From: Pseudomonas psychrophila HA-4
GTDB lineage: Bacteria; Pseudomonadota; Gammaproteobacteria; Pseudomonadales; Pseudomonadaceae
Reading direction: 5' to 3'
DNA length: 64,000 nucleotides
Assembly: GCF_000282975.1 (NCBI RefSeq)
Contig: NZ_ALJC01000032.1
Location: 1-64,000, forward strand
Shown one piece after another: positions 57,001-64,000 of the stretch; the first letter of the stretch is position 1; every line of letters begins with the position of its first letter. The translations under genes were made by a program, and so were the position numbers. The notes beneath the pieces are model-generated. The model worked only from the letters and a program-made list of their open reading frames with translations. It had not been told where the DNA came from and searched no databases.

Positions 57001-59061
57001 ATGGCGTTCGAAGCAATGTTTGAGCCGATTCAAATCGGCAAACTGACCATTCGCAACCGTGTACTCAGCACCGCGCACGCGGAGGTCTATGCCACCGACG
57101 GCGGCATGACCACTGAGCGTTATGTGCAGTACTACGAAGAAAAAGCCAAAGGCGGCATTGGCCTGGCAATTTGTGGCGGCTCATCCGTGGTGGCCATCGA
57201 CAGCCCGCAGGAGTGGTGGAGTTCGGTCAACCTGAGCACCGACCGCATCATCCCGCACTTCCAGAATTTGGCCGACGCCATGCACAAGCACGGCGCCAAA
57301 ATCATGATCCAGATTACCCACATGGGCCGTCGCTCACGCTGGGATGGCTTTAACTGGCCCACCCTGATGTCGCCATCCGGGGTGCGTGAGCCAGTGCACC
57401 GCGCCACCTGCAAAACCATTGAGCCCGAAGAAATCTGGCGCATTATCGGCAACTACGCCAGTGCGGCGGGTCGGGCTAAAAAAGGCGGTCTGGACGGTGT
57501 GGAACTGTCGGCGGTGCACCAGCACATGATCGACCAGTTCTGGAGCCCACGGGTTAACAAGCGCACCGATGAATGGGGCGGCAGTTTTGAAAACCGCATG
57601 CGCTTTGGTCTAGAAGTGCTCAAGGCTGTGCGCGCCGAAGTTGGCCCAGATTTCTGCGTGGGCATTCGCCTGTGCGGCGACGAGTTTCACCCCGATGGCT
57701 TGAGCCACGAGGACATGAAACAAATTGCCAAGTATTACGACGACACCGGCATGCTCGACTTCATCGGCGTGGTCGGCTCGGGGTGCGACACGCACAACAC
57801 CTTGGCCAACGTGATCCCGAACATGAGCTTTCCGCCGGAGCCGTTTTTGCACCTGGCTGCTGGCATCAAAGAAGTGGTTAAGGCGCCAGTGCTGCACGCG
57901 CAAAACATCAAAGACCCGAACCAGGCCACACGCATTCTGGAAGGTGGCTACGTGGACATGGTCGGTATGACCCGCGCCCACATCGCTGACCCGCACCTGA
58001 TTGCCAAAATCAAAATGGGGCAGGTCGACCAGATCAAACAATGCGTGGGCGCCAACTACTGCATCGATCGCCAATACCAAGGGCTGGATGTGCTGTGCAT
58101 TCAGAACGCGGCGACGTCGCGTGAATACATGGGCGTGCCGCACATCATCCAGAAAACCACGGGGCCTAAACGCAAAGTGGTGGTCGTGGGCGCAGGCCCG
58201 GCCGGGATGGAAGCTGCGCGGGTGGCTGCGGAGCGCGGGCATGACGTGACTGTGTTTGAGAAAAAAGAGGCGATTGGTGGGCAAATCACGACCGCCTCCA
58301 AAGCCCCGCAACGCGACCAGATGGCCGGTATCACGCGTTGGTACCAACTGGAGCTGGCACGACTGAACGTAGACCTGCGCGTGAACACCGCTGCCGATGT
58401 GGCGACCATTCGCGACCTGAACCCCGACATCGTGGTGTTGGCAGTGGGCGGGCATTCGTTTGTGGAGCAGAACGAACATTGGGGCGCGGCTGAAGGGCTG
58501 GTGGTCAGCAGTTGGGACGTGCTCGACGGCAAAGTGGCACCGGGCAAAACCGCCTTGGTGTACGACACCATTTGCGAATTCACCGGCATGTCTGTTGCCG
58601 ACTTTTTGGCGGACAAAGGCGCGCAGGTCGAAATCGTTACCGATGACACCAAACCGGGTGTGGCGGTGGGCGGCACGTCGTTCCCCACCTACTACCGCAG
58701 CCTGTACCCCAAAGAAGTGATCATGACCGGCGACATGATGCTCGAGAAGGTCTATCGCGAGGGCGACAAGCTGATTGCAGTGCTGGAGAACGAATATACC
58801 GGCGCCAAAGAAGAACGCGTGGTCGACCAAGTGGTGATTGAAAACGGTGTGCGCCCGGACGAAGAGCTGTACTACGCGCTAAAGCCGGAGTCGCGCAACA
58901 AAGGCCAGATCGACGTAGAAGCGTTGTACGCCATCAAGCCACAGCCATGCCTGAGCGAAGCGGGGGACGGCTACTTGTTGTTCCGTATTGGCGACTGCGT
59001 GGCGCAGCGCAACGTGCATGCCGCCATCTATGACGCACTGCGGTTGTGCAAGGATTTTTGA
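57001..59061 (+). CDS. dgcA: Dimethylglycine demethylase subunit DgcA
   Basis: DgcA (686 residues) has an N-terminal FMN TIM barrel of the old-yellow-enzyme type (FEPIQIGKLTIRNRV; HPDGLSHEDM), then cysteines for an Fe-S cluster (CVGANYC ... CIQNA). A C-terminal FAD/NAD domain has VVVGAGPAGMEAARV. This is the architecture of 2,4-dienoyl-CoA reductase and trimethylamine dehydrogenase. With DgcB and the ETF-like proteins it converts dimethylglycine to sarcosine. GAGGATCGGGAT precedes the start. Confidence 0.95.
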   Translation: MAFEAMFEPIQIGKLTIRNRVLSTAHAEVYATDGGMTTERYVQYYEEKAKGGIGLAICGGSSVVAIDSPQEWWSSVNLSTDRIIPHFQNLADAMHKHGAKIMIQITHMGRRSRWDGFNWPTLMSPSGVREPVHRATCKTIEPEEIWRIIGNYASAAGRAKKGGLDGVELSAVHQHMIDQFWSPRVNKRTDEWGGSFENRMRFGLEVLKAVRAEVGPDFCVGIRLCGDEFHPDGLSHEDMKQIAKYYDDTGMLDFIGVVGSGCDTHNTLANVIPNMSFPPEPFLHLAAGIKEVVKAPVLHAQNIKDPNQATRILEGGYVDMVGMTRAHIADPHLIAKIKMGQVDQIKQCVGANYCIDRQYQGLDVLCIQNAATSREYMGVPHIIQKTTGPKRKVVVVGAGPAGMEAARVAAERGHDVTVFEKKEAIGGQITTASKAPQRDQMAGITRWYQLELARLNVDLRVNTAADVATIRDLNPDIVVLAVGGHSFVEQNEHWGAAEGLVVSSWDVLDGKVAPGKTALVYDTICEFTGMSVADFLADKGAQVEIVTDDTKPGVAVGGTSFPTYYRSLYPKEVIMTGDMMLEKVYREGDKLIAVLENEYTGAKEERVVDQVVIENGVRPDEELYYALKPESRNKGQIDVEALYAIKPQPCLSEAGDGYLLFRIGDCVAQRNVHAAIYDALRLCKDF

Positions 59062-59074
59062 CTCCGTAGCGACA

Positions 59075-59158
59075 AGCTCGAAGCGGCAAGCTGCAAGTTA
59101 AAGCACAAGTAACACCGCGCTTTTCTCTTGCCGCTTGCCGCTTGAAACTTGGCGCTCC
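59075..59158. repeat. Dispersed 'gcggcaag/cttgccgc' repeat between dgcA and dgcB
   Basis: AGCGGCAAGCTGCAAGTTAAAG at the left and CTTGCCGCTTGCCGCTTGAAACTTG at the right form an imperfect inverted repeat, the third copy of this family in the window. Confidence 0.75.
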
Positions 59159-59175
59159 CACCTACGGTGAGGCCC

Positions 59176-61119
59176 ATGCTGAATATTCTTCTACCCATCC
59201 TGTTATTCGCCGCCCTCGCGCTCGCCATTTTGGGCGCTGTGCGGCGCATGGCTATGTGGCGTCGTGGCCGTGCGTCCAAGGTCGATCTGCTCGGCGGCTT
59301 GCTGGCCATGCCGCGTCGCTACATGGTCGATTTGCACCACGTGGTGGCCCGCGATAAATACATGGCCAACACTCACGTTGCCACGGCTGGCGGCTTTGTG
59401 CTGGCAGCGGTGCTGGCGATTTTGGTACACGGGTTTGGCCTGCAAAACCGCGTGCTTGGCTACGCGCTGCTATTTGCCACGGTGCTGATGTTTGTCGGCG
59501 CTCTGTTTGTGTTTAAGCGTCGCCTTAACCCACCGACCCGGCTGTCTAAGGGGCCGTGGATGCGCCTGCCGAAAAGCTTGCTGGTGTTTTCAGCGACCTT
59601 TTTTATCCTCACCTTGCCCGTCGCAGGGTTGCTCCCGGAAGGCTTCGGCGGCTGGTTGCTGGCCGCGTTGTTGGCCGTCGGCGTGGCGTGGGGTGTGTCG
59701 GAAATGTTTTTGGGCATGACCTGGGGCGGGCCGATGAAACACGCCTTCGCAGGCGCCTTACATCTGGCCTGGCACCGCCGTGCCGAACGCTTTGGTGGCG
59801 GTCGCTCCACGGGTTTAAAAGCCCTGGACCTCACTGACCGAAGCGCGCCATTGGGGGTCGAAAAACCCAAGGACTTCACGTGGAATCAACTGCTCGGTTT
59901 CGACGCCTGTGTGCAGTGCGGCAAATGCGAAGCGGCGTGCCCGGCCTTTGCCGCTGGCCAGCCACTGAACCCGAAAAAGCTGATTCAAGACATGGTCGTT
60001 GGCTTGGCGGGCGGCACTGACGCGCACTTTGCCGGCAGCCCGTACCCCGGCAAGCCGATTGGCGAGCATGCCGGGAACCCGCATCAACCCATCGTCAATG
60101 GCCTGGTCGACGCCGACACCTTGTGGTCATGCACCACCTGCCGTGCCTGTGTCGAAGAGTGCCCGATGATGATCGAGCACGTGGACGCCATCGTCGACAT
60201 GCGCCGCTTCCTCACCCTGGAAAAGGGCGCTACCCCGAACAACGGCGCGCAGGTGTTGGACAACCTGATCGCCACCGACAACCCTGGTGGTTTCGCCCCT
60301 GGCGGGCGGATGAACTGGGCGGCTGATTTAAGCCTCGACGTGATGCGCGACAAGCCTTCGGTAGACGTACTGTTTTGGGTCGGTGATGGCGCGTTCGATA
60401 TGCGTAACCAGCGCACTTTGCGTGCCTTCGTCAAAGTGCTGAAAGCGGCCAAGGTTAACTTCGCCGTGCTCGGTCTTGAAGAGCGCGACAGCGGCGACGT
60501 GGCCCGGCGCTTGGGCGATGAAGCGACGTTTCAGGCGCTCGCCAAGCGCAACATCCAGACCTTGGCGCAGTACCAGTTCAAACGCATCGTGACCTGTGAT
60601 CCGCATAGTTTTCATGTGCTGAAAAACGAGTACGCAGCGTTTGGCGGCGACTACCTTGTGCAACATCACAGCACCTACATGGCCGACTTGCTGGCCGCTG
60701 GGGAACTGAACGTGAGCGCCGACACAGGCGGCAGCGTGACCTATCACGACCCATGCTACTTGGGCCGTTACAACGGTGAATACGAGGCGCCGCGTGCGGT
60801 GTTGCGTGCGCTGGGTATTGAGGTCAAAGAGATGGTGCGTTCGGGCTTCCGCTCGCGCTGCTGCGGTGGGGGCGGCGGAGCGCCGATTACCGACATTCCT
60901 GGCAAACAGCGCATTCCCGATATGCGTATGGACGACATTCGTGAGACGGGCGCCGAGCGCGTGGCCGTGGGCTGCCCGCAATGCACCGCCATGCTCGAAG
61001 GGGTGGTCGAACCTAGGCCGCTGATCAAAGACATCGCTGAACTGGTGGCGGACGCGTTGATTGAAGCCCCGGCACCGGCCAAAACGGTCAAGCGCGCAAC
61101 CGAAGAGGTGACCGCATGA
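59176..61119 (+). CDS. dgcB: Dimethylglycine demethylation protein DgcB (Fe-S oxidoreductase)
   Basis: DgcB (647 residues) has membrane helices in its first 180 residues, two ferredoxin-type clusters (CVQCGKCEAACP at about 245-256 and CTTCRACVEECP at about 319-330) and CCG-type cysteine motifs in the C-terminal half (HDPCYLGRYNGEYE and CCGGGGGAP near 562). It is built like an ETF- or quinone-linked heterodisulfide-reductase subunit, passing electrons from DgcA to the membrane. Its stop overlaps the next start by 4 nt (ATGA). Confidence 0.94.
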   Translation: MLNILLPILLFAALALAILGAVRRMAMWRRGRASKVDLLGGLLAMPRRYMVDLHHVVARDKYMANTHVATAGGFVLAAVLAILVHGFGLQNRVLGYALLFATVLMFVGALFVFKRRLNPPTRLSKGPWMRLPKSLLVFSATFFILTLPVAGLLPEGFGGWLLAALLAVGVAWGVSEMFLGMTWGGPMKHAFAGALHLAWHRRAERFGGGRSTGLKALDLTDRSAPLGVEKPKDFTWNQLLGFDACVQCGKCEAACPAFAAGQPLNPKKLIQDMVVGLAGGTDAHFAGSPYPGKPIGEHAGNPHQPIVNGLVDADTLWSCTTCRACVEECPMMIEHVDAIVDMRRFLTLEKGATPNNGAQVLDNLIATDNPGGFAPGGRMNWAADLSLDVMRDKPSVDVLFWVGDGAFDMRNQRTLRAFVKVLKAAKVNFAVLGLEERDSGDVARRLGDEATFQALAKRNIQTLAQYQFKRIVTCDPHSFHVLKNEYAAFGGDYLVQHHSTYMADLLAAGELNVSADTGGSVTYHDPCYLGRYNGEYEAPRAVLRALGIEVKEMVRSGFRSRCCGGGGGAPITDIPGKQRIPDMRMDDIRETGAERVAVGCPQCTAMLEGVVEPRPLIKDIAELVADALIEAPAPAKTVKRATEEVTA

Positions 61120-62327
61120 GTGACATTATTCGCCGCGACCCGCGTGCCGAGTGGATCGCCCGCAATCGCCTGCACCCGCTGCACGCGGCCATGCAACCGA
61201 CACAACTTAGCTGGATGGGGCCAAACGGCGTGCTGCGTAAAAACGTACACGGCGTTGGGTTTATCGGCCCTAACGGCATCAAGCGCATAGACCGCAGCGG
61301 CGAACAGCAAGCGGGGGCCAGCAAACGCACAGCCAGTGTTGCAGTGCAATTGCCGCTGCATCAGGTCGCGGCACCTGCGTTTTACATCGCCGTGGTGCCG
61401 GACATGGTCGGTGGCCGCTTGAGCAGCCACGACCGCGACCTGCTGGGGCTGGCCCATCAACTGGCGGGCACAGATGGCGCGGTATTGGCGGTGGTGTTTG
61501 GCGAGTCTAAGGAAACCGCGTTTGCCACGGCGGGCGTTGACCGCTTGTTGCTGCTCGACAGCCAAGGTTACGCACCGGAGCAACAAGTCGTCGGCTTGCG
61601 CGCTGTGGATAACCAGTTCGCGCCCAAGCATTGGTTGCTGCCAGACAGCCGTAACGGCGGCGGTGAATTGGGTCGGCGCATGGCGGCAAGCCTTGGCGAG
61701 CGCCCGGCCACGCGTGTGTGGCAAGTCAAGGACGGCCAGTGTGTAGGCCGCGCCGGGGCCGGGCTGCAAGACCTAGCGCAACCCGTACCACGCCTGATTC
61801 TGGCCGCGGTGGAATGCGCGGAGCCGGTGAGTGAAACCCGTCATGAAGCGCTCGAAGTGGAGTTATCCACAGATGCGCCGCGCTGCTTGCCGCGTATTGA
61901 AGACTTGGGCGCAGTGGACGTGGACCCGGCAGCGATTCCCATGGCGGAGGCCGAATTTATCCTCAGCGGTGGCAATGGCGTTAAAGACTGGGCGCTTTTC
62001 CACAAGACGGCCGCCGCCTTGGGGGCCACAGAAGGTGCGTCACGGGTGGCGGTCGACGATGGCTTTATGGACCGCGACCGCCAAGTGGGCGCGAGTGGTA
62101 CGTGGGTGACGGCGCGGGTGTATGTGGCGGTCGGTATTAGCGGCGCGATCCAGCACCTGCAAGGCATTGGTGCTTGCGACAAAGTGGTGGCGATCAACCT
62201 GGACCCGGCCTGCGACATGATCAAACGCGCAGATTTGTCGGTGATAGGCGATGGCGAGGCGGTGCTTCAAGCGCTGATAGCCGCTGTTGATAACTGGCGG
62301 CATGGCGCGAAACAGGACGCCGCCTAA
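61116..62327 (+). CDS. Electron transfer flavoprotein alpha-subunit-like protein
   Basis: The 403-residue protein has a long N-terminal extension (about 75 residues, with HPLHAAMQPTQLSWMGPNG), an alpha/beta ETF domain, and the C-terminal FAD-binding segment VYVAVGISGAIQHLQGI followed by NLDPACDMIKRADLSVIGD. It is the large ETF partner in the DgcAB system. Two perfect DnaA boxes lie inside the gene (61604 and 61863). Confidence 0.92.
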   Translation: MSDIIRRDPRAEWIARNRLHPLHAAMQPTQLSWMGPNGVLRKNVHGVGFIGPNGIKRIDRSGEQQAGASKRTASVAVQLPLHQVAAPAFYIAVVPDMVGGRLSSHDRDLLGLAHQLAGTDGAVLAVVFGESKETAFATAGVDRLLLLDSQGYAPEQQVVGLRAVDNQFAPKHWLLPDSRNGGGELGRRMAASLGERPATRVWQVKDGQCVGRAGAGLQDLAQPVPRLILAAVECAEPVSETRHEALEVELSTDAPRCLPRIEDLGAVDVDPAAIPMAEAEFILSGGNGVKDWALFHKTAAALGATEGASRVAVDDGFMDRDRQVGASGTWVTARVYVAVGISGAIQHLQGIGACDKVVAINLDPACDMIKRADLSVIGDGEAVLQALIAAVDNWRHGAKQDAA

Positions 62328-62329
62328 GA

Positions 62330-62453
62330 GCGCCCTCACCCCAACCCTCTCCCGGAGGGAGAGGGAGCTGATGGGAGGCGTTGCCTGAATGTGCTTTTGC
62401 CTTTGCTTTAAGTCCCCTCTCCCTCCGGGAGAGGGCTAGGGTGAGGGGCTTTT
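62330..62453. repeat. Dispersed repeat with 'CCCTCACCC' ends between the ETF genes
   Basis: GCCCTCACCCCAACCCTCTC at the left and GGGAGAGGGCTAGGGTGAGG at the right are near-perfect inverse ends around a core of about 50 nt. It occupies almost all of the 143-nt gap. Confidence 0.85.
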
Positions 62454-62470
62454 GATCTGGAGAGGTGTTT

Positions 62471-63241
62471 ATGTCCATCGCTACCGTTGCACTGGTTTCA
62501 ATCGGCGCTCACCCGGCGTCGGGCCGTGCCCGCCGTGCTGAGCACGACGCCCGTGCTGTAGAGCTGGGCTTGCAGCTGGCAGGGGATAGCCTGCATGTGT
62601 TGCACGCGGGCAACCCGCACGAACCGGCTCTGCGCGCTTATCTGGGTATGGGCCTTAGCGAACTGCATGTGCTGGAGCAGTCAGACGGCAACGATGCAGT
62701 GCCGATACTGCGCGACTATTTACGTGAATCTGGCGTACAGCTCGTACTCGCAGGCAGCCAGGCCGAAACCGGCGAAGGCTCGGGCATGTTGCCGTACCTG
62801 CTGGCCGAACAACTGGGCTGGCCGCTGGTAGTGGGCGTGGCGCAGATCGAATCTATCCACAACGGCGTGGCGCTGGTGCTGCAGGCGCTGCCCCGGGGCC
62901 AGCGTCGTCGACTCAAAGTGCGCCTGCCCTTTCTGGCGACTGTGGATAACGCAGCCCCAAAGGCGCGTCAAAGTGCCTACGGCCCCGCTACACGTGGGGA
63001 AATCGACGTCGAAGCCGTTGAAGTGGTGATTGATGACTTATCCACACAGGGCGCTTTCCAAGCTGCCAAGCCGCGCCCCAAGCGCTTAAAAGTGATCAAA
63101 GCCAAAAGTGGCGCAGACCGCATGAAAGCAGCCACCGCCAAGGCAGCCGGTGGTTCGGGACAAGTGCTCAAAGGTGTGAGCGCCGAAGAGGGCGCGCAAG
63201 CGATTTTGAAGTTATTAATCGAAGAAGGTGTGGTGCGCTGA
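62471..63241 (+). CDS. Electron transfer flavoprotein beta-subunit-like protein
   Basis: The 256-residue protein is of the ETF beta type, with VALVSIGAHPASGRARRAEHDARAVELGL at the N-terminus, a central AGSQAETGEGSGMLPYLLAEQLGWP and a Lys-rich tail (PKRLKVIKAKSG). With the alpha-like protein it should accept electrons from dimethylglycine demethylation. The ATG at 62471 has GGAGAGG. Two perfect DnaA boxes (62941, 63038) lie in the gene. Confidence 0.9.
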   Translation: MSIATVALVSIGAHPASGRARRAEHDARAVELGLQLAGDSLHVLHAGNPHEPALRAYLGMGLSELHVLEQSDGNDAVPILRDYLRESGVQLVLAGSQAETGEGSGMLPYLLAEQLGWPLVVGVAQIESIHNGVALVLQALPRGQRRRLKVRLPFLATVDNAAPKARQSAYGPATRGEIDVEAVEVVIDDLSTQGAFQAAKPRPKRLKVIKAKSGADRMKAATAKAAGGSGQVLKGVSAEEGAQAILKLLIEEGVVR

Positions 63242-63753
63242 GTTGCCCACAAAGTCTGTTAGCGCTTATGTGGATAAGTTGTTTGCTGTCGGCTAAGCGC
63301 TATACAAATCAAGGCCTGTAGGCTTCTGATCAAAAAACGTCCAAATACTGTTGTTATCCACCGCTCAATGCTCAAACCCTTGAAGAATGGACGCTTTACG
63401 GGGTTTTCCACAGTCGGGGAGGGCAGTGCATAAGTTGCACACATTCTCTGTTGGCGGTTATGTGGATAACGTGTTCGCGGTTGTCTACAGGCCACGTAAA
63501 CCGTGGCTTTCGATGGTTTGTACAAATAATGACCAATTGCACATTTCGGAATAACTTACCCACTTCCCCACAATTGCTGTGGGTGTGGCTGTGGATAAGA
63601 TGTTGGTGAAGAGCTGCGCGCCTTTGATTGCGTGGGCTAGAGCCTGTTGATCAAAAAATGAGCTGTGCACGGTTATACCTGGATATAAAACGCCCGGCGC
63701 ACGCGTCGTGTGCTGCGCTAAGAAGAGCGCCTTAAGCCCCCGGAGAGACGCAT
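63242..63753. other. Intergenic region rich in DnaA boxes
   Basis: This 512-nt gap has no gene. It holds three perfect DnaA boxes (63269-63277, 63461-63469, 63590-63598) and two near matches. It is AT-richer than its surroundings, with several TGTTATCC/TGGATAAC-like elements. The promoter of the following acetyltransferase gene probably lies at its right end. Confidence 0.6.
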
Positions 63754-64000
63754 ATGCCTGTTTTGTTTCGTCCAGCCTTACAAACCGATGCGCGCGACAT
63801 TGCGCGTCTGTTTCAAATTTCATCTGAAGGGGGAGCCGATTACATCTGGAGCTTGATCGCACAACCTGGCGAGGCGCTGCTGGACGTTGGCGCGCTGCGC
63901 TATGCCCGGCAAGGGGTCAATTTTTCGTATGAGAACTGTTTAGTTGCCGAGGCCGAAGGCCGCGTCATTGGCATGATGCACAGCTACGTCATGCGCGAAG
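63754..64000 (+). CDS. GNAT family N-acetyltransferase (5' part, cut by the window end)
   Basis: Eighty-two codons are visible, starting MPVLFRPALQTDARDIARLF, a standard GNAT N-terminal strand and helix. The later segment NCLVAEAEGRVIGMMHSYV is the beta2-beta3 hairpin of the fold. GGAG lies 9 nt upstream. The acetyl-CoA loop is beyond the window, and the substrate is unknown. Confidence 0.82.
   Translation, partial: MPVLFRPALQTDARDIARLFQISSEGGADYIWSLIAQPGEALLDVGALRYARQGVNFSYENCLVAEAEGRVIGMMHSYVMRE

Larger units (their letters stand above)
61604..63598. promoter_or_regulatory. Cluster of seven perfect DnaA boxes
   Basis: The consensus 9-mer TTATCCACA or its complement occurs exactly at 61604, 61863, 62941, 63038, 63269, 63461 and 63590. 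One-mismatch copies are at 62853, 63354 and 63404. Four perfect boxes lie in the ETF coding sequences and three in the intergenic region after them. Such density suggests a DnaA-binding locus, such as a titration or reactivation site, rather than chance. Confidence 0.65.

Noticed and set aside
57610..58830. 406-codon minus-strand frame opposite dgcA
   Set aside because: It is fully inside dgcA, rich in His/Val/Ala, without recognisable domains.

Overview
The window is a 64-kb stretch of chromosome from a Pseudomonas, probably of the fluorescens/fragi side of the genus. Three things point there: gene content and order follow blocks known from Pseudomonas (rsmE-bioA-YceI, tktA-epd-pgk-fba with metK, and the betaine/dimethylglycine locus), the intergenic regions carry the palindromic repeats typical of the genus, and GC content is moderate to high. 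No rRNA, tRNA, CRISPR array, insertion sequence or prophage structural gene was seen.

Layout. 0.3-6 kb: rhlE, a YceI protein with its cytochrome b561 partner, bioA and rsmE. 6-17.5 kb: accessory metabolism, with a GlxA-type regulator divergent from an HD hydrolase, a DadA-like oxidase divergent from a LysR regulator, a PQQ dehydrogenase whose membrane domain is a separate gene, a Na+/H+ antiporter, a MAPEG protein, queC, mltA and a cytochrome c'-like lipoprotein. 17.6-28.3 kb: DUF1090, ligB, metK with a fused ArsR/methyltransferase regulator, then the sugar-phosphate cluster tktA, epd, pgk, a small lipoprotein and fba. 28.4-40 kb: small proteins, elaA, yccS, a YhiN-type flavoprotein, dbpA, an MdtD-type exporter and a second TldD/TldE-like protease pair.

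40-63.2 kb is one physiological unit, the conversion of choline to serine and pyruvate. BetA and BetB oxidise choline to glycine betaine under the repressor BetI. CbcXWV imports choline or betaine. DgcA, DgcB and two ETF-like subunits demethylate dimethylglycine. SdaB deaminates the serine that results. GbdR is the activator. The sdaB-gbdR junction is interrupted by a roughly 3-kb island with two RHS-type toxin cassettes and a small DUF6124-like gene.

The observations most worth following are: (1) a C4/P4-CI-type antisense RNA in the leader of the DUF6124 gene, with complementary boxes on both sides and overlap of the ribosome-binding site; (2) seven perfect DnaA boxes in 2 kb at the right end, running through the ETF genes and a 512-bp intergenic region; (3) an orphan intrinsic terminator on the + strand near 54.3 kb that implies an unannotated small RNA; (4) a perfect 24-bp palindrome between tktA and the ArsR/methyltransferase-metK operon; (5) a 21-bp-phased repeat array between cbcX and sdaB with a matching site before the dipeptidase gene, a candidate GbdR motif; (6) a displaced RHS tip with a caspase-like His/Cys pattern.
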